DNA of 23,499 nucleotides from an uncultured Steroidobacter sp. (lineage in GTDB: Bacteria; Pseudomonadota; Gammaproteobacteria; Steroidobacterales; Steroidobacteraceae), in NCBI GenBank assembly GCA_946478975.1, contig CAMLEO010000090.1, forward strand, positions 1-23,499, given 5' to 3'. The stretch's first letter is position 1; every line of letters begins with the position of its first letter. Made by a program: the position numbers and the translations under genes. Below, piece after piece: positions 1-8,309 of this stretch. Under the pieces are notes generated by a model, which searched no databases, was not told the origin of the DNA, and was given only the letters and a program-made list of their open reading frames with translations.

Positions 1-35
1 CACATTGCAGTACGGCTCCTCCCCGGAGATCAACG

Positions 36-41
36 TATACT
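36..41 (+). promoter_or_regulatory. Possible -10 element upstream of the kinase/ATPase fusion gene
   Basis: The hexamer TATACT matches the sigma-70 -10 consensus at five of six positions and lies about 70 bases before the first gene. No good -35 element sits at the normal 16-18 base distance, so this is only a tentative promoter. Nothing else was recognised in bases 1-110. Confidence 0.25.
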
Positions 42-110
42 TAGCTGGTTTTCCCTGCTGTAACGCCCGGCCGGCTCTTTTATTCTCGTTCTCGCCCCGA
101 AGTTCACGCG

Positions 111-1661
111 TTGAGCGAGGCGATCATGACGTCCGCCGCCCTGCCCATTCAACAGTTGCTCGACCCCGCCGCGTATTCCCATCCGATCCAGCAGCCGCGC
201 TTGCTGGAAACGCATATTTCCTGGGTGGTGCTGACCGGGCCGTTCGCTTACAAAATCAAGAAACCCGTTCGTTACGATTTCCTCGACGCCTCCACGCTCG
301 AACTGCGCAAGCAGTACTGCGAGGAGGAGCTGCGACTGAATCGTCGGCTGGCCGCCGATCTGTATCTGGACGTCGTTCCCATCTCGATGGTGAACGGACA
401 ACTGCGCGTGAATGCGTCCGGTGCCGAGCCCATCGAATACGCCGTGCGCATGCGCCAGTTCGACACGCAGGATGTGCTCACCGATCTGCTCGAACGCCAG
501 GATGTCCGCCCGCAGGAGATCATCGAGCTCGCGCGCCTGCTGGCCCATTTTCATTTGGACGCGCCGCGCTCTGCCAGCGAAGCGACCCCGAAGCACACCG
601 AAGGTTTGTTCGACGCCGTGCTGGCAACGAGTGAGCAACTGGCAACGCAGGACGCAGGGACCGACAACGCAGATCAACTCGCACGCATACTCCGCTGGCT
701 TCGCGCGGTCGCGTGCGATCTCGAACCCGCCTTACAGGCGCGCGAACGGGAACATTTCGTTCGCGAATGTAATGGCGATCTGCATTCAGGGAACATCGTC
801 CGCTGGCGGAATGCGCTGCTGCCGTTCGATGGCATCGAGTTCGATCCCGCCTTGCGCTGGATCGATGTCATGAACGACGTGGCGTTTTTGGTGATGGACC
901 TGGTCAGCCGCGAACGCACCGATCTCGCGCTCACGTTTCTCAACGCCTATCTGGAGATCACGGGCGATTACGACGGTGTGCGGCTGCTGCCGTTCTATGC
1001 GACCTATCGCGCGCTGGTGCGTGCCAAGGTGGACGCGCTGGCCATTCAACAGTCGCATTCGAACAGCGACTCGCTGCGGGAACGATTCAACCGGCGGATC
1101 CACACTGCCGGGCATTGGATCGATCGTGCGTGCCCCACCATGGTCCTGATGCATGGTGTATCGGGCTCGGGCAAGTCGTGGCTGAGCGAACGACTGGTTG
1201 CGGCGTTGCCGGCCGTGCGCGTGCGATCGGATCTGGAACGCAAACGTCTGCGGCTCGAACCCGGCAAGGGCGAGCTGTACAGCCCTGACATGAATCACCG
1301 CACGTATGCGCGACTCGCCGAATGCGCCGAGAGTTGTTTGCAAGCGGGGTTGAATGTCATCGTCGACGCAACGTTTCTGGAGCGTACGGATCGAGATCTG
1401 CTGCGAGGGGTGGCGCGAAGGCTGCGCGCTCAGTGCGCCATCGTCGCTTGCCAGGCGAGTGAGGCGACGGCGCGGGAACGAGTTCACGATCGCATGCTGG
1501 CAGGACACGACATTTCGGATGCGGACGACAACGTCGTCACGCAGCAACTGCGTCATTTGACCCCGTTGTCCATTGCCGAGTGTCACAACGTAGTGATCGC
1601 AAGAACTCACGAGCCCCGCATCGTGGAGCGCACGATCCAGGCCATCCGGCGACTCTTCTAA
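111..1661 (+). CDS. Bifunctional aminoglycoside-phosphotransferase-like kinase / P-loop ATPase (COG2187 + COG0645 type)
   Basis: This 516-residue cytoplasmic protein fuses two nucleotide-using domains. Residues 1 to about 335 resemble the aminoglycoside/choline kinase fold: the catalytic loop reads NGDLHSGN at 221-228, and a downstream FDGIEFDP stretch carries the expected metal-binding acids. Residues from about 343 on form a P-loop kinase-like domain with a clear Walker A motif, GVSGSGKS, at 349-356. Proteins of this architecture are known in many bacteria, but their substrate is not established, and the kinase-like half should not be read as antibiotic resistance. The longest frame starts at a TTG (111); an ATG at 126 (MTSAALPIQQ) is an equally plausible start and would give 511 residues. 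The P-type ATPase gene follows after 23 bases, so the two are probably co-transcribed. Family call is firm, function is unknown. Confidence 0.85.
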   Translation: MSEAIMTSAALPIQQLLDPAAYSHPIQQPRLLETHISWVVLTGPFAYKIKKPVRYDFLDASTLELRKQYCEEELRLNRRLAADLYLDVVPISMVNGQLRVNASGAEPIEYAVRMRQFDTQDVLTDLLERQDVRPQEIIELARLLAHFHLDAPRSASEATPKHTEGLFDAVLATSEQLATQDAGTDNADQLARILRWLRAVACDLEPALQAREREHFVRECNGDLHSGNIVRWRNALLPFDGIEFDPALRWIDVMNDVAFLVMDLVSRERTDLALTFLNAYLEITGDYDGVRLLPFYATYRALVRAKVDALAIQQSHSNSDSLRERFNRRIHTAGHWIDRACPTMVLMHGVSGSGKSWLSERLVAALPAVRVRSDLERKRLRLEPGKGELYSPDMNHRTYARLAECAESCLQAGLNVIVDATFLERTDRDLLRGVARRLRAQCAIVACQASEATARERVHDRMLAGHDISDADDNVVTQQLRHLTPLSIAECHNVVIARTHEPRIVERTIQAIRRLF

Positions 1662-1684
1662 AGCAGCGAGCGTCGATCCGATCC

Positions 1685-4249
1685 ATGTCCAGCGCCGCTA
1701 CGCAAGAAACATCCGCCGATCGTTTGTTGCCGCCCGATCCTGTTTCGCGATGTCCCATCGATGGGCTGACTGCCGAGCAGGCGGCCCGGCAGCTGGCGAG
1801 CGACGGCCCCAACGAGTTGCCTGGCTCCGGGCCGCGCAGCCTGCTCGGCATCGCCGCCCACGTGCTGGCCGAGCCCATGTTTCTTTTGTTGATCGCCGCC
1901 AGCGCCATTTACCTGGTGCTCGGCGATCTGCGCGAAGCCATCGTGCTGTCCGCTTCGATGATCGTCGTCGTGGCGATCACCATCCTGCAGGAACGTCGCA
2001 CCGAACATGCGCTGGCCCGGCTGCGCGACTTGTCCAGCCCGCGTGCGCTGGTCGTTCGCGACGGCGTACAACAACGCATCGCCGGTCGCGATGTCGTCGT
2101 TGGGGACATCATCCTGTTACGTGAAGGCGATCGCGTGCCGGCCGATGGCATCGTGCTCGCGGCGACCGCGATGGGCGTCGACGAATCCATCATCACGGGC
2201 GAATCGCTGCCGGTCGACAAAGAGCCGGGCGCAGAGCTCGGCGACGAGTCGCGCGTGTTCTCGGGCAGCTTGATCTCACGTGGCTTCGGCACCGCGAAAG
2301 TCACCGCCACCGGCGCACGCACCGAGATGGGCAAGATCGGGCGGGCGCTGACGACGCTCACTTCCGAACCGACACCGCTATTCAATGAAGTGCGACGCGT
2401 AGTTCGCTGGGTCGCGACCGCTGGCATTTCATTGTGCGTCGTGATCGCGATCGGCTACGGATTGTCGCGCACGGATTGGCTCGGCGGCGTGCTCGCCGGC
2501 ATCACGATTGCGATGAGCATTCTGCCCGAGGAATTTCCGCTGGTGCTCACGGTGTTTCTGGCGATGGGCGCATGGCGCATTTCACGAGTCGGCGTACTCA
2601 CGCGTCGCATGCCCGCGGTCGAGGCGATCGGCGCGGCAACCGTACTCGCCGTCGATAAAACCGGCACGCTGACCGAGAACCGCATGCGCCTCGCCCTCAT
2701 TCAGGTCGATCATGCAAACGTTGACCTGCGACGCGGCGATGTCGAGTTGTCCGCCGCCGCCAGAGAGGTGCTCGGATCGGCCGTGGCAGCCAGCGAGCGC
2801 GACGCGTTCGATCCAATGGAACGCGCGTTACACGAGGCGTCGCAACGCCTGATTCCAAACTTCGCCGCGAAGCTCGACGACATGCCGTTGGTCCGCGAAT
2901 ATGACCTCACGCCCGAGCTGCTCGCCGTCACTCATGTGTGGCAGGAAACAAATTCGGAAACGCTGGCGGTGCACGTCAAAGGCGCGCCCGAGACCGTGAT
3001 GGACTTGTGTCACCTGGATCGCACCACGCGAGAACGCTTGATTGCAGAGGTGGCCGAACATACGAGTCAAGGGTTGCGCGTTCTCGGTGTTGCTCGTGGC
3101 ACATACAAAGGCACGACGCTGCCCACCTCCCCTCGCGAGTTCGACCTGCAACTGCTCGGCTTCGTTTGTCTGGCCGACCCGTTGCGAGCCGAAGTGCCGC
3201 GAACGCTCGCCGAGTGCGTGCAAGCGGGCATTCGGGTCGTGATGATCACCGGCGACCACCCCGGAACTGCACTGGCAATTGCGTCGCAGGCGGGTTTCGA
3301 TACACGCGGCGGCGTGCTGAGCGGCAGCGAGCTGGATTCACTCGACGACGAGCAGCTCCGTGCGCGTGTTAGAAACATCAATATCTACGCTCGCACCAAG
3401 CCCGAACACAAATTGCGCCTGGTGCAGGCGTTCAAAGCAAATGGCGATGTCATCGCGATGACCGGCGACGGCGTCAACGACGCGCCGGCATTGAAAGCCG
3501 CGGACATTGGCGTTGCAATGGGAGGACGCGGCACGGATGTGGCGCGTGAAGCCGCGTCGATCGTGCTGGTCAACGACGATTTCAAATCGCTGGTCGCGGC
3601 AGTTCGCCTGGGCCGGCGCATTTACAGCAACATCCGACACGCGATGAGTTACATCGTCTCGGTGCACATTCCGCTGGCGGGCCTGGGCCTGCTGCCGGTG
3701 CTGTTCGGCTGGCCGCTGGTGTTCTTCCCGGTGCACGTGTTGTTTCTGGAGTTCGTGATCGATCCGGCATGCGCATTTGTATTTGAAGCGGATCGGGAGG
3801 CGCCGGACATCATGCGCAGAGCGCCGCGCCGGCCGGATGAGCCGCTGTTCAATCGCGCGATGCTGATACGAAGCGTGCTGCTCGGCCTGCTGGTTCTATT
3901 ATTGACCGTCGCCACGTATGTCCTGGCGCTGCGCTGGTTGTCCGAGACCGAGGCGCGCGCGCTGGTGTTCGTGAGCCTGGTGATCTCCAACCTGTCGTTG
4001 ATCTTCGTCAGCCGCTCAGGAACCGCCAGCCTGGCATCGATCTATGCCCGGCCGAACGCCGTGTTCTGGACCATCATTGCCGTGGCCATCGGCGCATTGC
4101 TGGCCGTGACGCAAATCCCGGCGGTCGCCGATTTGTTTCGTTTCACGTCGCCGCCGTGGACCATCGCGGCCGTAGTGGCAATGGCTGCAACCGGCTTTGT
4201 GCTGATTGCCGGCAGCATCTTGCATCACCAGCGGCCGCAACCTCATTGA
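1685..4249 (+). CDS. Cation-translocating P-type ATPase (P2-like, PEEFP variant)
   Basis: This 854-residue inner-membrane pump couples ATP hydrolysis to cation transport. All core P-type motifs are visible: actuator TGES at 171-174, phosphorylation motif DKTGT with Asp324, MITGD in the P domain, and the hinge GDGVND at 594-599. The membrane-4 motif is PEEFP (281-285), where SERCA-type calcium pumps have PEGLP; membrane segment 6 carries EFVIDPACAF. There is no N-terminal heavy-metal-binding domain and no CPC motif, which argues against a P1B heavy-metal exporter. The overall pattern is closest to the calcium/magnesium-type P2 group, but the ion cannot be named from sequence. I chose ATG 1685 because the frame's longer start (1580) would run 82 bases into the upstream gene. 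The last seven bases overlap the convergent DUF2277 gene. Confidence 0.92.
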   Translation: MSSAATQETSADRLLPPDPVSRCPIDGLTAEQAARQLASDGPNELPGSGPRSLLGIAAHVLAEPMFLLLIAASAIYLVLGDLREAIVLSASMIVVVAITILQERRTEHALARLRDLSSPRALVVRDGVQQRIAGRDVVVGDIILLREGDRVPADGIVLAATAMGVDESIITGESLPVDKEPGAELGDESRVFSGSLISRGFGTAKVTATGARTEMGKIGRALTTLTSEPTPLFNEVRRVVRWVATAGISLCVVIAIGYGLSRTDWLGGVLAGITIAMSILPEEFPLVLTVFLAMGAWRISRVGVLTRRMPAVEAIGAATVLAVDKTGTLTENRMRLALIQVDHANVDLRRGDVELSAAAREVLGSAVAASERDAFDPMERALHEASQRLIPNFAAKLDDMPLVREYDLTPELLAVTHVWQETNSETLAVHVKGAPETVMDLCHLDRTTRERLIAEVAEHTSQGLRVLGVARGTYKGTTLPTSPREFDLQLLGFVCLADPLRAEVPRTLAECVQAGIRVVMITGDHPGTALAIASQAGFDTRGGVLSGSELDSLDDEQLRARVRNINIYARTKPEHKLRLVQAFKANGDVIAMTGDGVNDAPALKAADIGVAMGGRGTDVAREAASIVLVNDDFKSLVAAVRLGRRIYSNIRHAMSYIVSVHIPLAGLGLLPVLFGWPLVFFPVHVLFLEFVIDPACAFVFEADREAPDIMRRAPRRPDEPLFNRAMLIRSVLLGLLVLLLTVATYVLALRWLSETEARALVFVSLVISNLSLIFVSRSGTASLASIYARPNAVFWTIIAVAIGALLAVTQIPAVADLFRFTSPPWTIAAVVAMAATGFVLIAGSILHHQRPQPH

Positions 4250-4515
4250 TTGCCGAACCGGGCAGCGGACCGCGCCCGCGCGCGCTCCGCTTCAACCTCC
4301 CGGTTCTTGGGCTCGGCGTTGGTCACCATGGAATGAATGAGCTTGCGAGCCGAGGCGGCGATCTCCTCGACCGCTGCATTGAACGCCGCTTCATTCGCTT
4401 TCGACGGCAGCGTAAAGCCGCTGAGCTTTCTCACGAACTGCAGCGAGGCGTCGTGAATCTCATCGTCGGTCGCGGGCGGCTCGAAATTGAACAGCGTCTT
4501 GATGTTCCGGCACAT
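4243..4515 (-). CDS. DUF2277 family protein
   Basis: This 90-residue protein begins MCRNIKTLFNFEPPATDDEI and continues with an LQFVRKLSGF stretch, the hallmark of the DUF2277 family, a small cytoplasmic family without an assigned function. The C-terminus is highly charged and Arg/Ala-rich. The frame is open further upstream, but the family always begins at this MCRN, so ATG at 4513-4515 is preferred. It lies 25 bases downstream of the DUF1428 gene on the same strand, so the two are likely one transcript. Its 3' end overlaps the end of the convergent P-type ATPase gene. No signal peptide or membrane segment is visible. Confidence 0.9.
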   Translation of the reverse strand: MCRNIKTLFNFEPPATDDEIHDASLQFVRKLSGFTLPSKANEAAFNAAVEEIAASARKLIHSMVTNAEPKNREVEAERARARSAARFGNQ

Positions 4516-4540
4516 AATGGCTTTCGCAAGTGAATGGCAG

Positions 4541-4894
4541 TTACATGCGCACCAGCGTCTTGAACCCACCGAAGATCATGCGCTTGCCGTCGAACGGCGA
4601 GTTCTCCGCCGCCATTTTGAGGCGTTGATCGGCCATGACCTTGGCATTGACTTCATCGCGTTTCTCGCGCGATTCATAGGTGATCCAGGAAAACACCACC
4701 ACCTCGTCGTCCTTGGCTTGCACCGCCCGGGGGAACGACGTGAGCTCGCCGTAGGGTACGTCGTCGCCGACGTTCTCGACAAAATCGATCGCCCCGTGCT
4801 CCTTCCATACTTTGCCGGCCAGGGTCGCCAGCTCCTTGTAAGCCTCCAGCTTGTCCTTGGGAACCGCGAGCACAAAGCCATCCACGTACGACAT
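4541..4894 (-). CDS. DUF1428 family protein (YbaA-like)
   Basis: This 117-residue cytoplasmic protein starts MSYVDGFVLAVPKDKLEAY and has the family landmarks KVWKEHGAIDF, TSFPRAVQAK and EVVVFSWITY. DUF1428 proteins adopt a dimeric alpha/beta-barrel (ferredoxin-like) fold related to small stress and NIPSNAP-like proteins; no reaction is established. The start is well supported by a perfect AGGAGG ribosome binding site a few bases upstream. The DUF2277 gene follows on the same strand. The pair faces away from the DUF3617 gene across a 193-base intergenic region that contains two inverted repeats. Confidence 0.92.
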   Translation of the reverse strand: MSYVDGFVLAVPKDKLEAYKELATLAGKVWKEHGAIDFVENVGDDVPYGELTSFPRAVQAKDDEVVVFSWITYESREKRDEVNAKVMADQRLKMAAENSPFDGKRMIFGGFKTLVRM

Positions 4895-4996
4895 AGCTAC
4901 CTCCTGATTTGCTGCTCATCGAGGACGATCGAACCGACGCCATTCCGACAAATTGCCGCAAAAAAATCCAGCCCGCGACGGCGCGGCTAGCGCTTT

Positions 4997-5028
4997 ATTG
5001 ACGGTACTGTCAATTGCCTTTCAGGCAA
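4997..5028. promoter_or_regulatory. Two adjacent inverted repeats, candidate operator, in the DUF1428/DUF3617 divergent region
   Basis: The first repeat (4997-5014) has arms ATTGAC and GTCAAT around a near-symmetric six-base core. The second (5014-5028) has arms TTGCCT and AGGCAA around TTC. The first includes a -35-like TTGACG. The size and symmetry are like TetR-type operators, but no regulator gene is next to it. A hairpin in the 5' leader of the DUF3617 mRNA is the alternative for the second repeat. The rest of the 193-base region shows only an A-run at 4962-4968. Confidence 0.4.
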
Positions 5029-5087
5029 CTGGTTCGACCAACGGACGGATGCGAGGCTGCGCGGCCTCATTCTCCGCGAGAACTCCA

Positions 5088-6053
5088 ATGAAACATCTGT
5101 GGAAAGGGCTGCTGTTGACCTGTGCGGCGGCCTCCCTGGCGTTGGCGCAGGGCGCGCAGCCGGGCGAAAAATGGCGAGTGAAGAGCACGATGCAAATGTC
5201 CGGGATGACCCTGCCCGGCCAGACCATGGAGATCTGCAAACCCACCGATCCCGACGCCGTGCCCATGAAGACGGACGACGACTGCAAGATCTACGACATG
5301 AAGCGCAGCGGCAACACCCAGAGCTTCAAGATGCGCTGTACCGGCGAGGAGCCGGTAGAAGGCGCCGCCGAGATCACCTATCTGGGCTCCGATCGCTATC
5401 AGGGCAAGATGCTGATGAACACGCACGGCGAGACCATGACCATGAATTATGAAGGTCAGAAGCTCGGCGGTGCCTGCGATGCCGGTGCGATGAAGCGAGA
5501 AGCCGAACGCATGCAGGCCGATGCACAACGTCAGCAGGAGCAATATGAGCAGGCGACGGCAAACAACTGCCACACCATCGCGGAACAAGGCTCGTCGCCG
5601 CAGCTGATGCTGAACATGTGCAAAGACCCCGCGGACGTCAAGACGTTCTGCTCGGCGGTGCGCACTCACGATCACTTCCTGGACCTGTCACAAAGCGAAA
5701 AGCAGGCGCCGCCGGCCGCGAACTTTGCGGGCTCGCATCCGCTGAGCGAATCGGCGCAGCTGTGCGGGTTCACGATCGAAGTCGAGCGCACGCGCCTGTG
5801 CGAAACCGCCGAAGCGAACGGCAAATTGGAATTCATTTCCAAAGAGTGCCCCATCCAAGCCCAGGCGCTGGCTCGCACTCAATGTGCCGGACGCAGCTAC
5901 ACGACGGTCAGCGACCGTTACCGCAGCTTCTGCGCCGAGTTCGCCAGCAATCAGCGGGAGGCTCAGCAGCGCCAGGAAGCCAACAGCCCAACCGGCAAAG
6001 CCAAGGGCTTGTTGAATGCGGGCAAGAAAGCGTTCGGCCTGTTCAACAACTGA
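5088..6053 (+). CDS. Secreted DUF3617 domain protein with C-terminal extension
   Basis: This 321-residue protein starts with a Sec signal peptide (MKHLWKGLLLTCAAASLALA, then QGAQPG), so it is periplasmic or exported. The first half matches the DUF3617 pattern: GEKWRVKSTMQM, MTLPGQTMEICKP, a DDCKIYDMKRSGN stretch and MRCTGE, with paired cysteines expected to form disulphides. A Gln/Glu-rich helical linker (about residues 135-155, EAERMQADAQRQQEQYEQA) leads to a second Cys-rich half with no family I recognise. The function is unknown. I chose ATG 5088 because it begins exactly at the signal peptide; the open frame extends upstream to 4953 but encodes no sensible sequence there. The next gene begins 23 bases downstream on the same strand. 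Confidence 0.85.
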   Translation: MKHLWKGLLLTCAAASLALAQGAQPGEKWRVKSTMQMSGMTLPGQTMEICKPTDPDAVPMKTDDDCKIYDMKRSGNTQSFKMRCTGEEPVEGAAEITYLGSDRYQGKMLMNTHGETMTMNYEGQKLGGACDAGAMKREAERMQADAQRQQEQYEQATANNCHTIAEQGSSPQLMLNMCKDPADVKTFCSAVRTHDHFLDLSQSEKQAPPAANFAGSHPLSESAQLCGFTIEVERTRLCETAEANGKLEFISKECPIQAQALARTQCAGRSYTTVSDRYRSFCAEFASNQREAQQRQEANSPTGKAKGLLNAGKKAFGLFNN

Positions 6054-6076
6054 TCTCGAGTTTAGAGCTCATCCTC

Positions 6077-6892
6077 ATGCGCCGGTCAGGGAAGCTGAGT
6101 GCGGCCCTGATCGGCGCGCTGCTGTTAGCATCCGCCTCGCCGTTTGCAGCGGCGCTCGATTTGTATCCTGAGGCTGCACGCAGTTACATCCTCGTGCGCG
6201 ATGACACAGTCGTCGCAGAACGGGCTGCGACTGAACGCCTGCCTCCTGCCTCACTCACAAAATTGCTCACCGCCCTCGTGGTGCTCGATTCAAACTGGAA
6301 TGCGGAGCGCTGGCTTACGGTGAGTGAGAAAGCTGCAAGCGTGCCGCCGACTCGTCTCGGCTTGCGTGCCGGCGAGCAACTCACCGCCGGCTCTGCCTTG
6401 GCCGCAATGTTGATTCGATCGGCCAACGACGCCTGCCGAGTCCTGGTGGAAAATTTCGCCGCGAACGCGACCGAGTTTCAAGCGCTGATGAATACGCGTG
6501 CGGCGCAGCTGAAGATGCTGGACTCACACTTCGTCGATCCCTGCGGGTTCGATGCTCCAGGACAGTACAGCACCGTCACCGATTTGCTGAAGCTCGCCCA
6601 GCGCGCTCACGCGGTGCCACTGATCGCCCAGCTGGCTGTCATGCCGGAAGCGCAACTGGTCACTCGCAACGGCCGGACGATCAAGTTCGCAAACACCAAC
6701 CAGTTGCTCGGTCGTCTCGAAGGCGTGCAGGGATTGAAGACCGGCTACACCGCTCGTGCGGGTCAATGTTTGATCGCCTACGTTGCGCGCCCGAATCACC
6801 AGGTCTGGCTGGTGATGCTCGGCGGTACGCAGCGATGGTGGCAAGCGCATGGAATGATCGAAGATGCCTTCGGCGCAAACTCTGCGTACTAA
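6077..6892 (+). CDS. D-alanyl-D-alanine carboxypeptidase family serine hydrolase (PBP5-like, S11)
   Basis: This 271-residue exported protein carries the three penicillin-binding motifs in the right order: SLTK at 59-62 with nucleophile Ser59, SAN at 115-117, and KTG at 221-223. This family removes the terminal D-Ala from peptidoglycan pentapeptides in the periplasm. A hydrophobic signal segment covers about residues 8-26 (ALIGALLLASASPFAAA). The protein ends soon after the catalytic domain, so the C-terminal beta domain and amphipathic membrane anchor of E. coli PBP5 are absent, which suggests a soluble enzyme. ATG 6077 is chosen because it begins just before the signal peptide. Its final 29 bases overlap the start of the next gene, which implies translational coupling. 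Confidence 0.9.
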   Translation: MRRSGKLSAALIGALLLASASPFAAALDLYPEAARSYILVRDDTVVAERAATERLPPASLTKLLTALVVLDSNWNAERWLTVSEKAASVPPTRLGLRAGEQLTAGSALAAMLIRSANDACRVLVENFAANATEFQALMNTRAAQLKMLDSHFVDPCGFDAPGQYSTVTDLLKLAQRAHAVPLIAQLAVMPEAQLVTRNGRTIKFANTNQLLGRLEGVQGLKTGYTARAGQCLIAYVARPNHQVWLVMLGGTQRWWQAHGMIEDAFGANSAY

Positions 6893-8237
6893 CGCATTCA
6901 TCACCCTGCCCGCGCTCGCAGTGATCCTCGCCTGGTGGCCTGCGCTGACGGCGAGTTTTCAGTTCGACGATTGGAATGTGATCGTCAACAACCCGCGCGT
7001 GCACTCGCTCGCCGCCTGGTGGCACTCGATGCCGGGCATTCGTCCGCTGCTCAAGCTCAGCTACGCGCTGAATGCGTCGTTTGGTTTGCAGCCGGTTGGG
7101 TTTCGGCTCGTCAATGTTTTGATTCACGCGACCAACGCAACACTCGTCTGGTGGCTGCTGCGCGAGCGAGGACTGCGCGCAGGGTTGTCCGCTATGGATG
7201 CGCAACGCGCGGCGTTGCTTGCGGCACTGATATTCGCGTTACATCCGGTTCAGACCGAAGCGGTGACTTATATATCCGGCCGATCGACCTCGCTCGCGGC
7301 ATGCTTTTGTTTGTTGAGCGTGTACTGCTGGATGCGGCGACCTGCTCTCTGCGGCCTGACTTTCCTGGCGGCAGTGGCCAGCAAGGAGACTGCGCTGATC
7401 CTGCCACTCGCCCTCGCACTCTACTCGGCGGATCAGCCGGTCCGCCTCACGCTCCGGCGGCTTGCGCCACTCGCAGCGCTGGCATTGATGGCAGCGATCG
7501 TCGCGTTGAGTTTGCCCACGTACAGATATTTGCTCGACGTGAGTCTGGACACACGAACGATCGGCGAGAACTTGCTGACGCAAGCGCAGGCAGTGATGTA
7601 TCTCGCCGGCCAGTTGGTCCGCGTCTTCAACGGCAACGCCGATCCGCAACTGCCGGTGGTCAGCGGCTTGGACCTGGCCAGCGTCGCACTGGGGGTTGCA
7701 TTGGGCGTGTGCTGGATCGCGGCGATGGCCGCCGCTATAGCAAACATTCGCAAACGCCCCATCGGCGCATTCAGCGTGCTGTGGTTCCTGCTCTGGCTGG
7801 CGCCGACCAATTCCTTCTTGCCACGGCTGGACGTTGCAAACGATCGCCAGCTCTATCTGGCTTTGATCGGCCCGGCATGGTGGCTCAGCGTACAACTCAC
7901 TGTCTCGTATCGTTCGCGCCCCGAGATCGCGAGCACCATCACGCTAGCCGTGCTCGTCACGCTCGCGTACGCGACCTTGCTGCGCAATCGCGTCTACGAA
8001 ACCGAAGTTACATTCTGGCAGGACACCGCAGCTCACAATCCAAGCAGTGCGCGCGCCGCGAACAATCTAGGTATGGCTTACGCGGCCGAGTGCAGGTTGG
8101 ATGAAGCGGCGGCCGAATTCAAACGCTCGATGCAGCTGGATCCTGCCGATTTCCGCGCGAGCATCAATCTGATGCTGTTGCGACAGGGCGAATTGCCGGG
8201 CGCTGACAGCGCTCGCTGCGTTAAATCCACGACGTGA
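6864..8237 (+). CDS. Polytopic TMTC/O-mannosyltransferase-like membrane protein with C-terminal TPR
   Basis: This 457-residue protein has about ten or eleven hydrophobic segments followed by one recognisable TPR unit near the C-terminus (NNLGMAYAAECRLDEAAAEF). The first loop contains FDDWNVIVNNPRV followed by RPLLKLSYALN, and later HPVQTEAVTYISGR, features typical of TMTC proteins, the GT-C-fold relatives of protein O-mannosyltransferases. The acidic pair in loop 1 is where GT-C enzymes hold their catalytic or metal-binding acid. A glycosyl transfer from a polyprenyl-phosphate sugar at the periplasmic face is inferred, not shown. It starts inside the 3' end of the carboxypeptidase gene. ATG 6864 places the first membrane segment directly after a short N-terminus. 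Confidence 0.8.
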   Translation: MPSAQTLRTNAFITLPALAVILAWWPALTASFQFDDWNVIVNNPRVHSLAAWWHSMPGIRPLLKLSYALNASFGLQPVGFRLVNVLIHATNATLVWWLLRERGLRAGLSAMDAQRAALLAALIFALHPVQTEAVTYISGRSTSLAACFCLLSVYCWMRRPALCGLTFLAAVASKETALILPLALALYSADQPVRLTLRRLAPLAALALMAAIVALSLPTYRYLLDVSLDTRTIGENLLTQAQAVMYLAGQLVRVFNGNADPQLPVVSGLDLASVALGVALGVCWIAAMAAAIANIRKRPIGAFSVLWFLLWLAPTNSFLPRLDVANDRQLYLALIGPAWWLSVQLTVSYRSRPEIASTITLAVLVTLAYATLLRNRVYETEVTFWQDTAAHNPSSARAANNLGMAYAAECRLDEAAAEFKRSMQLDPADFRASINLMLLRQGELPGADSARCVKSTT

Positions 8238-8309
8238 TTCGGAACTGCATCAACGGCTCGACGGTTGCTCGCCTGATCGGTTCTGCCGCAGGCGACGCTG
8301 GAGATTCCC

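Noticed and set aside
111..1661. Aminoglycoside resistance gene
   Set aside because: The kinase motif is shared by many small-molecule and protein kinases, and the fusion to a P-loop domain is typical of a chromosomal family with no known resistance role.
1580..1684. Longer N-terminus for the P-type ATPase
   Set aside because: It would overlap the upstream kinase-fusion gene by 82 bases and adds a basic, non-conserved segment; the ATG at 1685 fits better.
5618..6076. Longer N-terminus for the D-Ala-D-Ala carboxypeptidase
   Set aside because: This part of the frame is antiphase to the DUF3617 gene, and the signal peptide begins right after ATG 6077.
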